This document shows positions 42,325 through 53,700 of a DNA stretch of 64,000 bases, piece by piece. Every line of letters starts with the position of its first letter. The first letter of the stretch is position 1. A program made the translations under genes and the position numbers. Source of the stretch: JACJYM01 sp965230495 (GTDB taxonomy: Bacteria; Bacteroidota; Bacteroidia; Chitinophagales; Saprospiraceae); assembly GCA_965230495.1 (NCBI GenBank), contig OZ246004.1, positions 3,224,001-3,288,000 of the forward strand, read 5' to 3'. The notes under the pieces are model-generated. The model was not told the origin of the DNA, made no database searches, and worked only from the letters and a program-made list of their open reading frames with translations.

Positions 42325-45300
42325 ATGAAACAATTAAGATATGCAATTCTATTCATTCTATGTTTCCAGATTTCTACTACTTATGCTCATATTAATCCCA
42401 ATAAAAAGAAGGTTAAGGAAGAACAAACATCTGTTAGGGGGCTTCCATGTCGTCAGGGAGAGGCCCAATTAGACATGATGATTAATAACGTACGAGCAAG
42501 GTTATTGACTGGAGGTGATGTATGGTGGAATGTAGCTGGAGAAGGTCAATATATTGTTCCAAGGACAGCCAATCCAACGGATGAGGTATCAGCATTATTT
42601 TCTGGAGGTGTTTGGATAGGTGGAATAAACAAAGGAGGTAGTATAAAACTAGCTGGAGTGACCCATAGAAATGCCACTTCCGATTATGACTGGTTTCCAG
42701 GGCCATTGGACAAGGATGGATTAACGGAATTAGAGACATGTAATAAGTGGGATCAATTCTTTACAGTGAGAGGTAAAGATGTATTAAAACATATTAATGC
42801 TTTCGATGGATTGCTGCAAGGCGGGGAGCTCAACTTGGATTCTATTCCTCAAGATGTACTCACCTGGCCAGGACAAGGGAATCCATTTTTTGAAGATCGA
42901 TATGAGTTTGAACTGCCTAACCAGCCCCTTGGAGCTTTTTGGGACGAAGATGGTGATGGCATATATGACCCTACCCAAGGGGATTTTCCTATTATAGATA
43001 TTAGAAATTGTGAACCTGAAAGTAGAGAAGAAGCAAAGGAGCTTGTCCCAGATGAGATGAATTTTTGGGTTTATAACGACAATGGAAATACACAACAATT
43101 ATCTAAGGGAGGACAACCCATTCAGATGGAAGTACAGGTTCAAGCTTTTGCTTATGCTACCAATGATGAGATCAACGACATGACCTTTTATCGATATAAA
43201 CTTTATAACAAGGCCAAAGAAGATATTTTCAACTGTTATTTTGCCATGTGGGTAGATGGTGATTTGGGTTGTCACGCAGATGATTATATAGGAGTGGATA
43301 CAATGAGAAGTTTGGCTTATGTATATAACTCCGATGCAGTTGATGGTGATATCGGAAATGTATGTAGCGGAGGTCAGAACACCTATAGAGAAAACATACC
43401 ACTAATTGGTATTGACTACTTCAGAGGCCCTAGAGGAGCTAAGATATTTTTAAGGAATGAGTTTACTGGAGAAATAGTGTTGGATGAATTTGGGGATGCC
43501 ATCTTGGTAGACCCTCCAAAGGATCCACCAACTCCCGCAGATTCTTTAGTAGAGATAGGAATGACTTCCTTTATTTATATGAACAACCCTAGTGTTGGCA
43601 ATCCGCACCCTAGTACTTGGGATCCAGAAGGAAATGATCGAAACTTTTACCGTTACTTAAGAGGTTTGTGGGTAGATGGTACACCAATAACACGTGGAGG
43701 GAGTGGTTTTAATCCAGAAAGCGATGATGCAGTGAAATATGTTTTCCCCAGTCCACCGAATAGCACAGACCCAAATGCTTGGTCCATGTGTACAGAAAGC
43801 TTACCTATTGAAAGAGACAGAAGGACCTTACAAGCGACGGGTCCACTTGTTCTGCAACCTGGAGCGGTTAATGAATTAATCATAGGGGTGCCTTTTGTAC
43901 CGAATGAAAGAACATACCCTTGTCCTGATATCTCCAGATTGTTGGCCGCAGATGATATCGCCCAAGCACTGTTTGATAATTGCTTTAATATACTAGATGG
44001 TCCTGATGCACCTGATGTTACTGGAGTGGAGTTGGACAGGGAGTTAATATTGGTTCTAACCAATGATACGGTGGTTTCTAATAATAGGCATTTATCTTAT
44101 CTAGAAAGTGATATTTTTGGAGAGCTAAACCCTGATCACGATTTATACTATAGATTTGAAGGCTATAAAGTGTTTCAACTAGCAAACGCTGATGTGACAC
44201 CGCAAGAATTAAATGACCCTGAAAGAGCAAGATTGATTAGGCAGGTAGATTTAAAAAATGGAGTAGAAGATCTCTATAATTGGACCTCCATAATTGACCC
44301 TACCAATACCACGAATGAAAAGGTGTGGATGCCTGTTAATAAACATGTGGGAGCTAATGAAGGATTGTTTAACTCTTTCAGTATCAAAGAAGACCAATTT
44401 GCGGAGACAGATAAGCGATTGGTAAATCATAGAGATTATCATTTTATGGTACTCGCATATGCCCATAATGAATATTTACCTTTTGATTTTAGAACTGGAG
44501 CCGGACAGCGAACACCTTATTTGGAGGGAAGAAGAAATGTAAAGGTTTATTCATTGACACCACGACCGATAGTGTATGAAGAATTGCAATCAGAGTATGG
44601 TGAGCAGGCGAGTATAACAAGAATTACAGGAAGAGGAAATGGAGGAATGTTTTTAGATTTAGCGGAAGGTATGCATGATAGGATATTACAAGATAGTGAT
44701 GATTTGTATGATGATGAAGGGAATATATTGGTAGAATATATGCCTGGAGCGGGACCATTTTCAGTGAAGGTATATAATCCATTAGAGGTGGAGAATGGTA
44801 AATATAGATTGGAGTTGATAGGAGAGATGAATGATGATAGAGATATATGTGCTTTGGAAGGTAACACGACATGGTTGTTAACGGATGTAAATTCAGGAGA
44901 GACTGTTGCATCAGATAGGACGATAGAAGGTTTGAATGAGCAACTGATATTGAAGAGGGGTTTTTCAGTTGCGATACAGCAAGTAAGAAATCCTGGAGAT
45001 ACGTTAGAGGTAATGAGCGGAGCTATATCAATGACTGCGGATTATGACGATCCACTGGGTAATCAATGGTTGACAGCGTTGGGAGATGACCAGTTTGGAC
45101 AACTGTTTATAGGATTTGGAGCGAATAATGCGGTAATAGCGGATTTTGATCCAATAAAAGATGATTTCATTGATGATCCGAACAAGGATCTATCCCAACT
45201 AGGGCCATTGTATCCGTTTATGGGAGCAGATTTTGGACTTAGTAGTGGAGCCCCTGGAGTGGCCCCGAATGGACTTCCACTTTATAAAGTAACACCAGGG

Positions 45301-46509
45301 ATTACGGAGTCAAATGTATTGGGTTTTATAGTTAATGGCAATACAAAATATACGAATATCACGCGTCTCAACAATATTGATGTAGTGATGACATCAGATA
45401 GAGACAAGTGGAGTAGGTGTATAGTGGTAGAAACGGCGAGTCCACATTATTATGGTACATCAGGAGCAGGTCTTACTACAATTAATGGAGAGAAACAATT
45501 TGAAGTAAGACAATCGGCATCGGTTGATAAATTTGGTAATGAAGATAATACAGGTACTACAGGTTATGGTTGGTTTCCGGGATATGCAGTGGATGTAGAG
45601 ACAGGACAGCGGTTGAATATATTCTTTGGGGAGAATTCTGTGTTTAGGGGTATAACAGCGGATTCGTTGGAGACAGAAGGAGATATTGGATCAGATATGA
45701 TATGGAATCCATCTTCACAATTACTGGCTACGAATATGTCAAGGACATCGTTTAATCCAGCAGCAATGGTAATAGGAGGTCAGCATTTCGTATATGTGAC
45801 TAATACGGAGTATGATTCATGTCAGGTTTATCATGAGAGATTTGAAACGATATCAAATACGAAGTTGAGTACGATAGGTCCTGCGGTAGGAAGTATTACA
45901 TGGTGTACGATGCCTATGCTAACGGCAGATGCTGAGATGTTGAGTTATGAGGATGGTTTGATACCTAATGATATAACGATAAAGGTAAGAGTGAGTTCGC
46001 CATTTGGAAAAGAGAACATTATAGATCCTAACGAGAAGAATACGATTACAAAGTGTGTGACGTATGATGAATTACCGAGTTATGAATTTGAGTTTGGCGA
46101 TGTAGCCTCGAGACAGTTAGAGTCTTCGGAGTATGCTACGGCGTTGGATAATGTACGAATTGTACCGAATCCATATTATGCATATTCAGCGTATGAGTCG
46201 GATCCATTTGTACAAAGAATCAAGGTGACGAATTTACCGGAGCGGGCGATCATAACGATTTTCACGATAGATGGTAAGTTTATCAGGCGATTTGACAGGG
46301 AGGAGCGACCTGAAATGATAGGAGGAAGTAATCCACCGAACAATTTTGGACAGATTAATCCATCTGTGGAATGGGATTTAAAGAATGATAAGGGGATACC
46401 TGTGGCTAGTGGGGTATACTTATTCCATATTGAGGCCCCGGAGTTGAATGAGGAGATAGTACTGAAGTGGTTTGGAGTGAATCGACAATTTGACCCTTCA
46501 ACATTATAA
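42325..46509 (+). CDS. Giant secreted protein A (1394 residues), putative T9SS cargo
   Basis: An exported protein with signal peptide (MKQLRYAILFILCFQISTTYAH), then RGLPCRQGEAQ and a globular N-terminal half of about 700 residues that includes a Ca-binding-like loop WDEDGDGIYDP. The C-terminal end (about 1290-1394: RIVPNPYYAYS, ITIFTIDGKFIRRFDRE, VASGVYLFHIEAPE) is a FlgD-Ig/T9SS-type beta domain. Function is unknown. The paralogue at 50719-54906 has a clearly related N-terminal half but an almost identical last 690 residues. A 15-bp perfect hairpin follows the stop. The cluster with a SusC-like receptor and a PorV/PorQ-type barrel suggests surface display. Confidence 0.85.
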   Translation: MKQLRYAILFILCFQISTTYAHINPNKKKVKEEQTSVRGLPCRQGEAQLDMMINNVRARLLTGGDVWWNVAGEGQYIVPRTANPTDEVSALFSGGVWIGGINKGGSIKLAGVTHRNATSDYDWFPGPLDKDGLTELETCNKWDQFFTVRGKDVLKHINAFDGLLQGGELNLDSIPQDVLTWPGQGNPFFEDRYEFELPNQPLGAFWDEDGDGIYDPTQGDFPIIDIRNCEPESREEAKELVPDEMNFWVYNDNGNTQQLSKGGQPIQMEVQVQAFAYATNDEINDMTFYRYKLYNKAKEDIFNCYFAMWVDGDLGCHADDYIGVDTMRSLAYVYNSDAVDGDIGNVCSGGQNTYRENIPLIGIDYFRGPRGAKIFLRNEFTGEIVLDEFGDAILVDPPKDPPTPADSLVEIGMTSFIYMNNPSVGNPHPSTWDPEGNDRNFYRYLRGLWVDGTPITRGGSGFNPESDDAVKYVFPSPPNSTDPNAWSMCTESLPIERDRRTLQATGPLVLQPGAVNELIIGVPFVPNERTYPCPDISRLLAADDIAQALFDNCFNILDGPDAPDVTGVELDRELILVLTNDTVVSNNRHLSYLESDIFGELNPDHDLYYRFEGYKVFQLANADVTPQELNDPERARLIRQVDLKNGVEDLYNWTSIIDPTNTTNEKVWMPVNKHVGANEGLFNSFSIKEDQFAETDKRLVNHRDYHFMVLAYAHNEYLPFDFRTGAGQRTPYLEGRRNVKVYSLTPRPIVYEELQSEYGEQASITRITGRGNGGMFLDLAEGMHDRILQDSDDLYDDEGNILVEYMPGAGPFSVKVYNPLEVENGKYRLELIGEMNDDRDICALEGNTTWLLTDVNSGETVASDRTIEGLNEQLILKRGFSVAIQQVRNPGDTLEVMSGAISMTADYDDPLGNQWLTALGDDQFGQLFIGFGANNAVIADFDPIKDDFIDDPNKDLSQLGPLYPFMGADFGLSSGAPGVAPNGLPLYKVTPGITESNVLGFIVNGNTKYTNITRLNNIDVVMTSDRDKWSRCIVVETASPHYYGTSGAGLTTINGEKQFEVRQSASVDKFGNEDNTGTTGYGWFPGYAVDVETGQRLNIFFGENSVFRGITADSLETEGDIGSDMIWNPSSQLLATNMSRTSFNPAAMVIGGQHFVYVTNTEYDSCQVYHERFETISNTKLSTIGPAVGSITWCTMPMLTADAEMLSYEDGLIPNDITIKVRVSSPFGKENIIDPNEKNTITKCVTYDELPSYEFEFGDVASRQLESSEYATALDNVRIVPNPYYAYSAYESDPFVQRIKVTNLPERAIITIFTIDGKFIRRFDREERPEMIGGSNPPNNFGQINPSVEWDLKNDKGIPVASGVYLFHIEAPELNEEIVLKWFGVNRQFDPSTL

Positions 46510-46550
46510 AAAAAAGAATGTGTATGGCAGTACCTTACTGCCATACACAT
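44443..46550 (+). repeat. 2.1-kb near-identical block, copy 1
   Basis: This direct repeat matches 52840-54947 with an offset of 8397 bp. I counted about 30 substitutions over 2.1 kb by eye (about 98.5% identity), plus a 1-base A-tract difference and a hairpin-loop difference. The 2 kb upstream of the block differ at most synonymous positions. The block covers the last 690 codons of the giant protein, its stop codon and the hairpin after it. Confidence 0.93.
46518..46550 (+). terminator. Perfect 15-bp hairpin after giant protein A
   Basis: ATGTGTATGGCAGTA (46518-46532) pairs with its complement (46536-46550) across the loop CCT. No T-tract follows (TAATATT), while an A-run precedes it, so it may be a bidirectional or Rho-assisted terminator or an mRNA 3'-end stabiliser. 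The homology with copy 2 stops exactly here. Confidence 0.6.
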
Positions 46551-46959
46551 TAATATTGCTGCCATATTTTCTTGAGCATAAAAATTAGTATTCATAAGCG
46601 TTTTTTGAAAAAAACTGGATTAAATAATACATACTTAAGAAGATATCCATTTTGATTATTTTCAATATTATTTAATAGACCTATTGACTTTTTAAGGAAT
46701 TATGACCGAAATGTCCTGAGGAGATATACGTCAAATTATTTTAGACGAACAGAACAATGGAAAAGACCAATCTCAATTTGTTATCTCAAATGACATTTCT
46801 GAAGCTTAAAAAATTTTGTTAAGGAAATTTTAATTAGTAACATTGCAGCCAATATTTTTAGGTAAATACGAAGGCCTGAAAATTACGAATTATTGATTTT
46901 TGGCATATGATTATTCAGAAAGCTCATCATTTGACCAAATTATAATTAAAAGATTACAG
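46551..46959 (+). promoter_or_regulatory. Long promoter/leader region of the receptor operon
   Basis: No credible gene is seen in these 409 bases. TTG at 46816-46818 and TAACATTG at 46838-46845 (7 of 8 to TAnnTTTG) are 19 bp apart. That predicts transcription from about 46852 and a leader of about 108 nt. The rest of the region shows nothing I recognise. Confidence 0.55.
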
Positions 46960-49900
46960 ATGAAAAGAAATTTACTTACGTTACTGTTTTTACTAATTGG
47001 GTGCGGAGTAATGGTTGCTCAAACTTCTCTTGAAGGAAAGGTTACAGAAGAAGGAACAGGTGAGCCTATTATTTTCGGTACGGTAGCACTGTATAAAAAC
47101 GATGTTTTAATTACAGGAACCGAAACAGATTTTGATGGAAACTATTTTTTCTCAAATCTTGATCCCGGGACATATGATGTTGAGGCTTCATATGTTGGTT
47201 ATACAGCATCAAGGGTTACAGATGTGGTTGTGAAAGCTGGAAAAACCAACACCTTGAATTTGTCGATTGCAGAAGGAGAAACTTTGGAGGGAGTTACTGT
47301 GATTGAATACAAAGTTCCATTAATTGATAAGGATAATACCTCATCTGGGGCTACAGTTACGGCTGAAAGTATTAAATCTTTGCCTATCAAAGATCTTAAC
47401 CAAATAGCGGCAACATCTGCGGGAGTTGCTTCTCAGGATGGAGGAGCTGTTTCTATAAGAGGGTCTAGATCTAATGAAACAGTTTATTTTGTGGATGGAA
47501 TACGTGTTAGATCTGCGAGTATGATTCCTCAGTCAGAGATTGAACAGCTTCAAATTATTACCGGAGGAATAGAAGCCAAATATGGTGATGTTACCGGAGG
47601 TGTGATTTCTGCAACATCGAAAGGTCCTTCAAATAGATTTTCTGGCGGTGTAGAACTAGAAACATCTGAGTATCTTGATCCTTATGGATATAATTTGGTA
47701 ACTGCTAATTTGAGTGGACCGATACTAAGAAATGAAGATGGGATTTCTATACTAGGATATAGGTTTTCTGGACAATATAGAAATATTGACGAGACAAGCC
47801 CAAGTGCGGTAGGAGTTTATCGTGCCCCTGAAAGTGTGATAGCGGAACTAGAGCAGAACCCTCTTACTCCACTTGGTAATTCAACTATTAGAACGGCAGA
47901 AACGTTAAGAGCAGCTAGTATTGGTTCCGTTCTTGATGCTAGACCTAATGAAACCCTTACGGATATTAATTTAACGGGTAAAATCGACGCTAGGATAAGT
48001 GATGCCATCGATCTAAGTGTTTCAGGTGGATTTATAAAGGTTGAGGATAGATTTACTCCGGGCTCAACACTTAGTGACTCAGGTCCTTGGTACATGTTTA
48101 ATTGGACAAGAAATCCTTATTCGTACTCTGATACATATAGAGGTAATTTTAGATTTAGACACAAACTAGGGAAACAAGGGTCTATTACTCAAGAAGAGAA
48201 GGATAGCGGAAATGCTTCGAACATTAGAAATATTTCTTACATGATCCAGTTTGGGTATGAAAAAATTAAAAGTAGAACTGAGGATTTGATTCATGAAGAT
48301 AGATTCTTTGATTATGGATACATAGGTCGCGAGAACTATTCTTGGACACCACAGATTCTTCCTATCGAGGCAGGAAGTCGAGTAGATACATTGGCTAATT
48401 GGGCAGATACTACTTTTACTAACCCAAGAAATTACTTGACGTATCATCAGGCGTATACACAATTGTTCCCAGAGGACGAAGAAAGATTATTGGTTCATCC
48501 TGATTATAATCCAATATTAGGTAATTATTCAGAATTCAACTCACAGATCAGCACTCCTGCTGCTAATACGGTTTGGAGTGGATTGTTTGGGAATGTTGGA
48601 CAAGTGTATAACTCTTACTCAAAGTCAGAGCAGGACATCTATACTTTAAATCTTACTGCTGGTTTTGATTTCTTACCTGGAGGTTCAGAAAAAGGTAGAC
48701 ATAATATTCAATTTGGATTTATGTATGAGCAACGAGTGAATAGAGGATGGAGTATTTCTCCATTTGGATTGTGGCAAGTTGGACAGGATGCTGCAAATAG
48801 ACATCTTATAGGAATTGACTATGATAATCAAATTGGTACGGAGATGGAAGTGGACTTGGATGGAAATCTAAAAGAATTCCCAATTTTTGCACCAGAGGTA
48901 AATATAGACGGAAGTTCCAAGTTTTACTCTCATGTTAGAGAGCTACTAGGGAAAGAAATTTATGAATACGTTAATATTTCGGATTTAACACCAGATCAGT
49001 TAAGCTTAGATATGTTCTCAGCATCGGAGCTGAATGAATTGGGAGTTATAAACTATTTTGGATACGATTATTTAGGAAATAAAATAGGAACGGATGTAAA
49101 GTTTGATGACTTCTTTAGCAGTAGTGAACAATTCACTAATAGCGAAGGTGTGACTTTTGATCAAAGAACATTTAATGTAGCTCCGAATCAACCTATTTAT
49201 TTTGCGGGATATGTACAGGATAAATTTTCTTTTAGAGACGTGATTTTTAGCTTAGGAGTAAGAATGGACTATTACGATGCCAACACAAAAGTTCTTAAAG
49301 ATCCTTATTCTCTTTATGAAATTGAATCGGCATCTGATTTTTACAGTAGAACGGGACAAGATCAACCAGTGTCTGTAGGAGATGACTATAAGGTGTATGT
49401 AGATGGAGAAGAATCTGACGCGATTGTTGGCTTTAGACAGGGGGATACTTGGTTCGACAGATCAGGAACTGCTGTTTCAGGAGGAAATGTATTATTTGGA
49501 GGTGGGTTAGTCTATCCTTCTTATATCGGGCGTCAGGATGGTAGCAGACTCTTGGATATTCAAGATGCTAACTTTGACATCAATACTTCTTTTGAAGATT
49601 ATAAGCCTCAGATTAATGTGATGCCAAGAATTGCATTCTCATTTCCTATATCTGATGATGCAGGATTCTTTATGCATTATGATGTGTTATATTCAAGACC
49701 TCCTTCAAACACAATTGCTACAGCTCTTGATTACTTCTATTTCAACAATTTGTCAAGAATTAATCCAAACGGAAACCCAGCAAACAATCCTAATTTAAGA
49801 CCTCAGCGAACAGTGGATTACGAACTTGGCTTCCAACAAAAGATTTCTCAGACGTCAGCAATTAAAATGTCTGCTTTCTATAAAGAGATAAAAGACTTGA

Positions 49901-50682
49901 TTCAACAGAGAGTATATACTAATTTGCCAGCTCCATTGAACTCTTATAGTTCATACGGAAACCTTGACTTTAGCACGATTAAAGGATTCTCTTTCAGCTT
50001 GGATAGAAGAAGAACGAATAATCTTCAGTTAAATGCAACATATACACTTCAGTTTGCTAATGGTAGTGGTTCGGATGCTAATTCTTCTAACGGATTGAAC
50101 AATAGAGGTCCAATAAGAAACCTTTCGCCATTGAATATTGATGAAAGGCACAGAATAACAGCAGTTATCGATTATAGATATTCATCTGGAAAGAGATATA
50201 CTGGACCAAGAATAGCAGGAAAAGATATTTTTGCGAATGCAGGATTGAATATAAATCTTGCGGCTGTTTCAGGACGACCATGGACTCAAAGAGCGGTTGT
50301 TGATGAATTTGGGGGAACAGGATTTGAAGGAGCAATTAATGGAAATAGACTTCCCTGGACATTTAATATTGATGCAAGAATTGATAAAAGCTTTAGTATT
50401 AAAACATCTGAGGAATCTTCAAGAACTTTAAACTTTAATGTTTATTTAAGAGTTCAGAACTTACTGGATACAAAGAATGTAAGAAGATTTTATTCATTTT
50501 CAGGAGACCCTGAAGATGACGGATACTTGCAATCTCAATTCGGTCAAGCAAGAATTAATGGTGTGATTGCTGCTGAGCAGGACGTACAAGCATTTTTGGA
50601 TGCTTATCAGTGGAGATTAAACAGCCCGGGGAATTTCTTTTTCCCAAGAAGGATATATTTAGGAACAATAATAGATTTTTAA
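46960..50682 (+). CDS. SusC-like TonB-dependent receptor with CarboxypepD-like N-domain
   Basis: A 1240-residue outer-membrane receptor from ATG 46960 (MKRNLLTLLFLLIGCGVMVAQ signal); the frame reaches 20 codons further upstream to 46900, within the leader. Order: carboxypeptidase-regulatory-like domain (LEGKVTEEGTGEPIIFGTV, residues about 23-105), plug (SLPIKDLNQIAATSAGV, then SIRGSRSNETVYFVDGIRV), and a barrel of about 1000 residues ending FPRRIYLGTIIDF. No SusD is encoded nearby; instead giant secreted proteins flank it. It starts the unit that continues with giant protein B (36-bp gap) and the PorV/PorQ-like gene. Substrate unknown. Confidence 0.92.
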   Translation: MKRNLLTLLFLLIGCGVMVAQTSLEGKVTEEGTGEPIIFGTVALYKNDVLITGTETDFDGNYFFSNLDPGTYDVEASYVGYTASRVTDVVVKAGKTNTLNLSIAEGETLEGVTVIEYKVPLIDKDNTSSGATVTAESIKSLPIKDLNQIAATSAGVASQDGGAVSIRGSRSNETVYFVDGIRVRSASMIPQSEIEQLQIITGGIEAKYGDVTGGVISATSKGPSNRFSGGVELETSEYLDPYGYNLVTANLSGPILRNEDGISILGYRFSGQYRNIDETSPSAVGVYRAPESVIAELEQNPLTPLGNSTIRTAETLRAASIGSVLDARPNETLTDINLTGKIDARISDAIDLSVSGGFIKVEDRFTPGSTLSDSGPWYMFNWTRNPYSYSDTYRGNFRFRHKLGKQGSITQEEKDSGNASNIRNISYMIQFGYEKIKSRTEDLIHEDRFFDYGYIGRENYSWTPQILPIEAGSRVDTLANWADTTFTNPRNYLTYHQAYTQLFPEDEERLLVHPDYNPILGNYSEFNSQISTPAANTVWSGLFGNVGQVYNSYSKSEQDIYTLNLTAGFDFLPGGSEKGRHNIQFGFMYEQRVNRGWSISPFGLWQVGQDAANRHLIGIDYDNQIGTEMEVDLDGNLKEFPIFAPEVNIDGSSKFYSHVRELLGKEIYEYVNISDLTPDQLSLDMFSASELNELGVINYFGYDYLGNKIGTDVKFDDFFSSSEQFTNSEGVTFDQRTFNVAPNQPIYFAGYVQDKFSFRDVIFSLGVRMDYYDANTKVLKDPYSLYEIESASDFYSRTGQDQPVSVGDDYKVYVDGEESDAIVGFRQGDTWFDRSGTAVSGGNVLFGGGLVYPSYIGRQDGSRLLDIQDANFDINTSFEDYKPQINVMPRIAFSFPISDDAGFFMHYDVLYSRPPSNTIATALDYFYFNNLSRINPNGNPANNPNLRPQRTVDYELGFQQKISQTSAIKMSAFYKEIKDLIQQRVYTNLPAPLNSYSSYGNLDFSTIKGFSFSLDRRRTNNLQLNATYTLQFANGSGSDANSSNGLNNRGPIRNLSPLNIDERHRITAVIDYRYSSGKRYTGPRIAGKDIFANAGLNINLAAVSGRPWTQRAVVDEFGGTGFEGAINGNRLPWTFNIDARIDKSFSIKTSEESSRTLNFNVYLRVQNLLDTKNVRRFYSFSGDPEDDGYLQSQFGQARINGVIAAEQDVQAFLDAYQWRLNSPGNFFFPRRIYLGTIIDF

Positions 50683-50718
50683 TTATCCCATCAAATTGTT
50701 AAAAGAAAATAGAGTAAT

Positions 50719-53700
50719 ATGAAATATTTAAAAATTATATTTTCGCTAACCTTTATTTTGATGTTTATGTCAGCGTATGCTCACATAGATCCAAATAAAT
50801 TTAATGCTAAACCAGTAAAAGACTCTGGTAAAAGGCTTCCTTGTAGACAGGGAGAAGCCCAAGAAGATATGCAAATCAATAATGTTAGAGCGAGGTTGTT
50901 GACAGGAGGTGATGTATGGTGGAATTTGGACGAGGGACAATATGTGGTTCCTAGAACTGCTAATCCGGCGGATGAAGTGTCTGCTCTTTTTGCAGGAGGT
51001 GTTTGGATCGGTGGAGTTGATAAAGGAAATAACATTAAGTTGGCTGGTGTTACTTATAGAAATGCCACATCTAACTATGACTGGTTTCCAGGACCATTGG
51101 ATAAAGAAGGACTAACTGAATTGGAACAATGTAATGATTGGGATCAATTTTTTACAGTTGGTGGAGCAGATGTATTAAGACATATAGAGGCATATGATCA
51201 ATTAGAAGAAGGACAAGAACTGTCAATAGATTCTATTCCTCAAAATGTATTGACATGGCCAGGACAAGGAAATCCTTTTTTCGAAGATAGATATGATTTC
51301 AAACTTCCGGACCAACCATTAGGTTCTTTTTGGGACGAAGATGGGGATACACAGTATAATCCTACTCAAGGAGATTTTCCAATCATTGATATTAGAAAGT
51401 GTGAGCCACTGAATAGAGAGGAAGCAAAAGAGCTTGTGGCAGATGAAATGAAGTTTTGGATCTATAATGATAATGGAAATACACAACAATTATCAAGAGG
51501 AGGACAACCCATACAGATGGAAGTGCAGGTGCAAGCTTTTGCTTATGCCACCAATGATGAGATCAATGATATGACTTTTTATAGGTATAAGCTTTTAAAT
51601 AAGGCGAGTTCAGATATCTTTAATTGTTACTTTGCGATGTGGGTAGACCCGGATTTGGGATGTGCGTTTGATGATTACATTGGAGTAGATACGGTAAGAA
51701 GTATGGCTTATGTGTACAATTCAGATGCCATAGATGGTGACAATGGTGAGAATTGTAGCTCGGGACAAAATACTTATGGATCTAATGTGCCACTATTAGG
51801 TATTGATTACTTTAGAGGACCTAGAGGAGCAAAGATATTTTTAAGAAATGCTTTAACAGGAGAAATTGTGTATGATACTTCTGGAGCTCCTATATTAGTA
51901 GATCCTCCACAGGATCCTCCAACACCGGCAGATACTTTGGTTGAAATTGGAATGTCATCCTTTATTTATATGGAAAATTGTAGTAGTGGTAACCCAGAGC
52001 CTAATACTTGTGATCCTGAGGGAAATGACAGAAACTTCTATAGATATCTAAGAGGACTATGGTTGGATGGAACACCTATTACTTATGGTGGTACTGGTTA
52101 TAATCCATCAAGTACAGATACTGTAAGTTATGTTTTAACGAGTGATCCTAATAGTACAGACCCAGACGCATGGTCTATGTGTACGGCTAACCTTTCTATA
52201 GAAGGAGATAGAAGAACATTACAAGCAACAGGACCACTGGTTCTACAGCCAGGGGCGACCAACGAATTGATTATTGGTGTGCCGTTTGTGCCAAGTGAAC
52301 AAACTTATCCATGTCCGGATATTTCAAGGCTTCAGGCGGCGGATGATATAGCTCAAGCATTGTTTGATAGCTGCTTTGATATTTTAGATGGTCCAGATGC
52401 ACCAGATGTAACTGGAGTAGAGTTAGATAGAGAGTTGGTATTAGTACTTACCAATGATATCGCTTCTTCAAATAACAAAAACTTGTCCTACTCGGAGAAA
52501 GATATTTATGGAGAGTTGGAGTTTGATGAAGGAGATGCTTTATTTTATAAATTCGAAGGTTATAAAGTATTCCAATTGGCAAACGCTGATGTGACTCCAC
52601 AAGAGTTGGATGATGTTACTAAGGCTAGATTAATAAGACAAGTAGATCTTGAAAATGAAGTGGCTACCTTATACAATTGGGTATCTACTCAGGATCCTAC
52701 TGGAGAGACAGGAGAGTTAGTGTGGAGTTTTGAGAATCAGGATGTAGGAGCTAATCAAGGATTATTCAATTCTTTTAGTGTAAAAGAGGATCAATTTGCA
52801 GAGACAGACAAACGATTGGTGAATCATAGAGATTATCACTTTATGGTACTCGCATATGCTCATAATGAATATTTACCTTTTGATTTTAGAACTGGAAGAG
52901 GACAGCGAACACCTTATTTGGAGGGAAGAAGAAATGTAAAGGTTTATTCATTGACACCACGACCGATAGTGTATGAAGAATTGCAATCAGAGTATGGCGA
53001 GCAGGCGAGTATAACAAGAATTACGGGAAGAGGAAATGGAGGAATGTTTTTAGATTTAGCGGAAGGTATGCATGATAGGATATTACAAGATAGTGATGAT
53101 TTGTATGATGATGAAGGGAATATATTGGTAGAATATATGCCTGGAGCGGGACCATTTTCAGTGAAGGTGTATAATCCATTAGAGGTAGAGAATGGTAAAT
53201 ATAGATTGGAGTTGATAGGAGAGATGGATGACGATAGAGATATATGTGCTTTGGAAGGTAACACGACATGGTTGTTAACGGATGTAAATTCAGGAGAGAC
53301 TGTTGCATCAGATAGGACGATAGAAGGTCTGAATGAGCAACTGATATTGAAGAGGGGTTTTTCAGTTGCGATACAGCAAGTAAGGAATCCAGGAGATACA
53401 TTGGAAGTAATGAGCGGAGCTATATCAATGACTGCGGATTATGACGATCCACTGGGTAATCAATGGTTGACAGCGTTGGGAGATGACCAGTTTGGACAAC
53501 TGTTTATAGGATTTGGAGCGAATAATGCAGTAATAGCGGATTTTGATCCAATAAAAGATGATTTCATTGATGATCCGAACAAGGATCTATCCCAACTAGG
53601 GCCATTATATCCGTTTATGGGAGCAGATTTTGGACTTAGTAGTGGAGCCCCTGGAGTGGCCCCGAATGGACTTCCGCTTTATAAAGTAACACCAGGGATT

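Noticed and set aside
44547..44911. Antisense reading frames shared by both copies of the repeated block
   Set aside because: They are mirror frames of the conserved sense coding sequence with low-complexity Ser/His/Tyr-rich translations and no start context.
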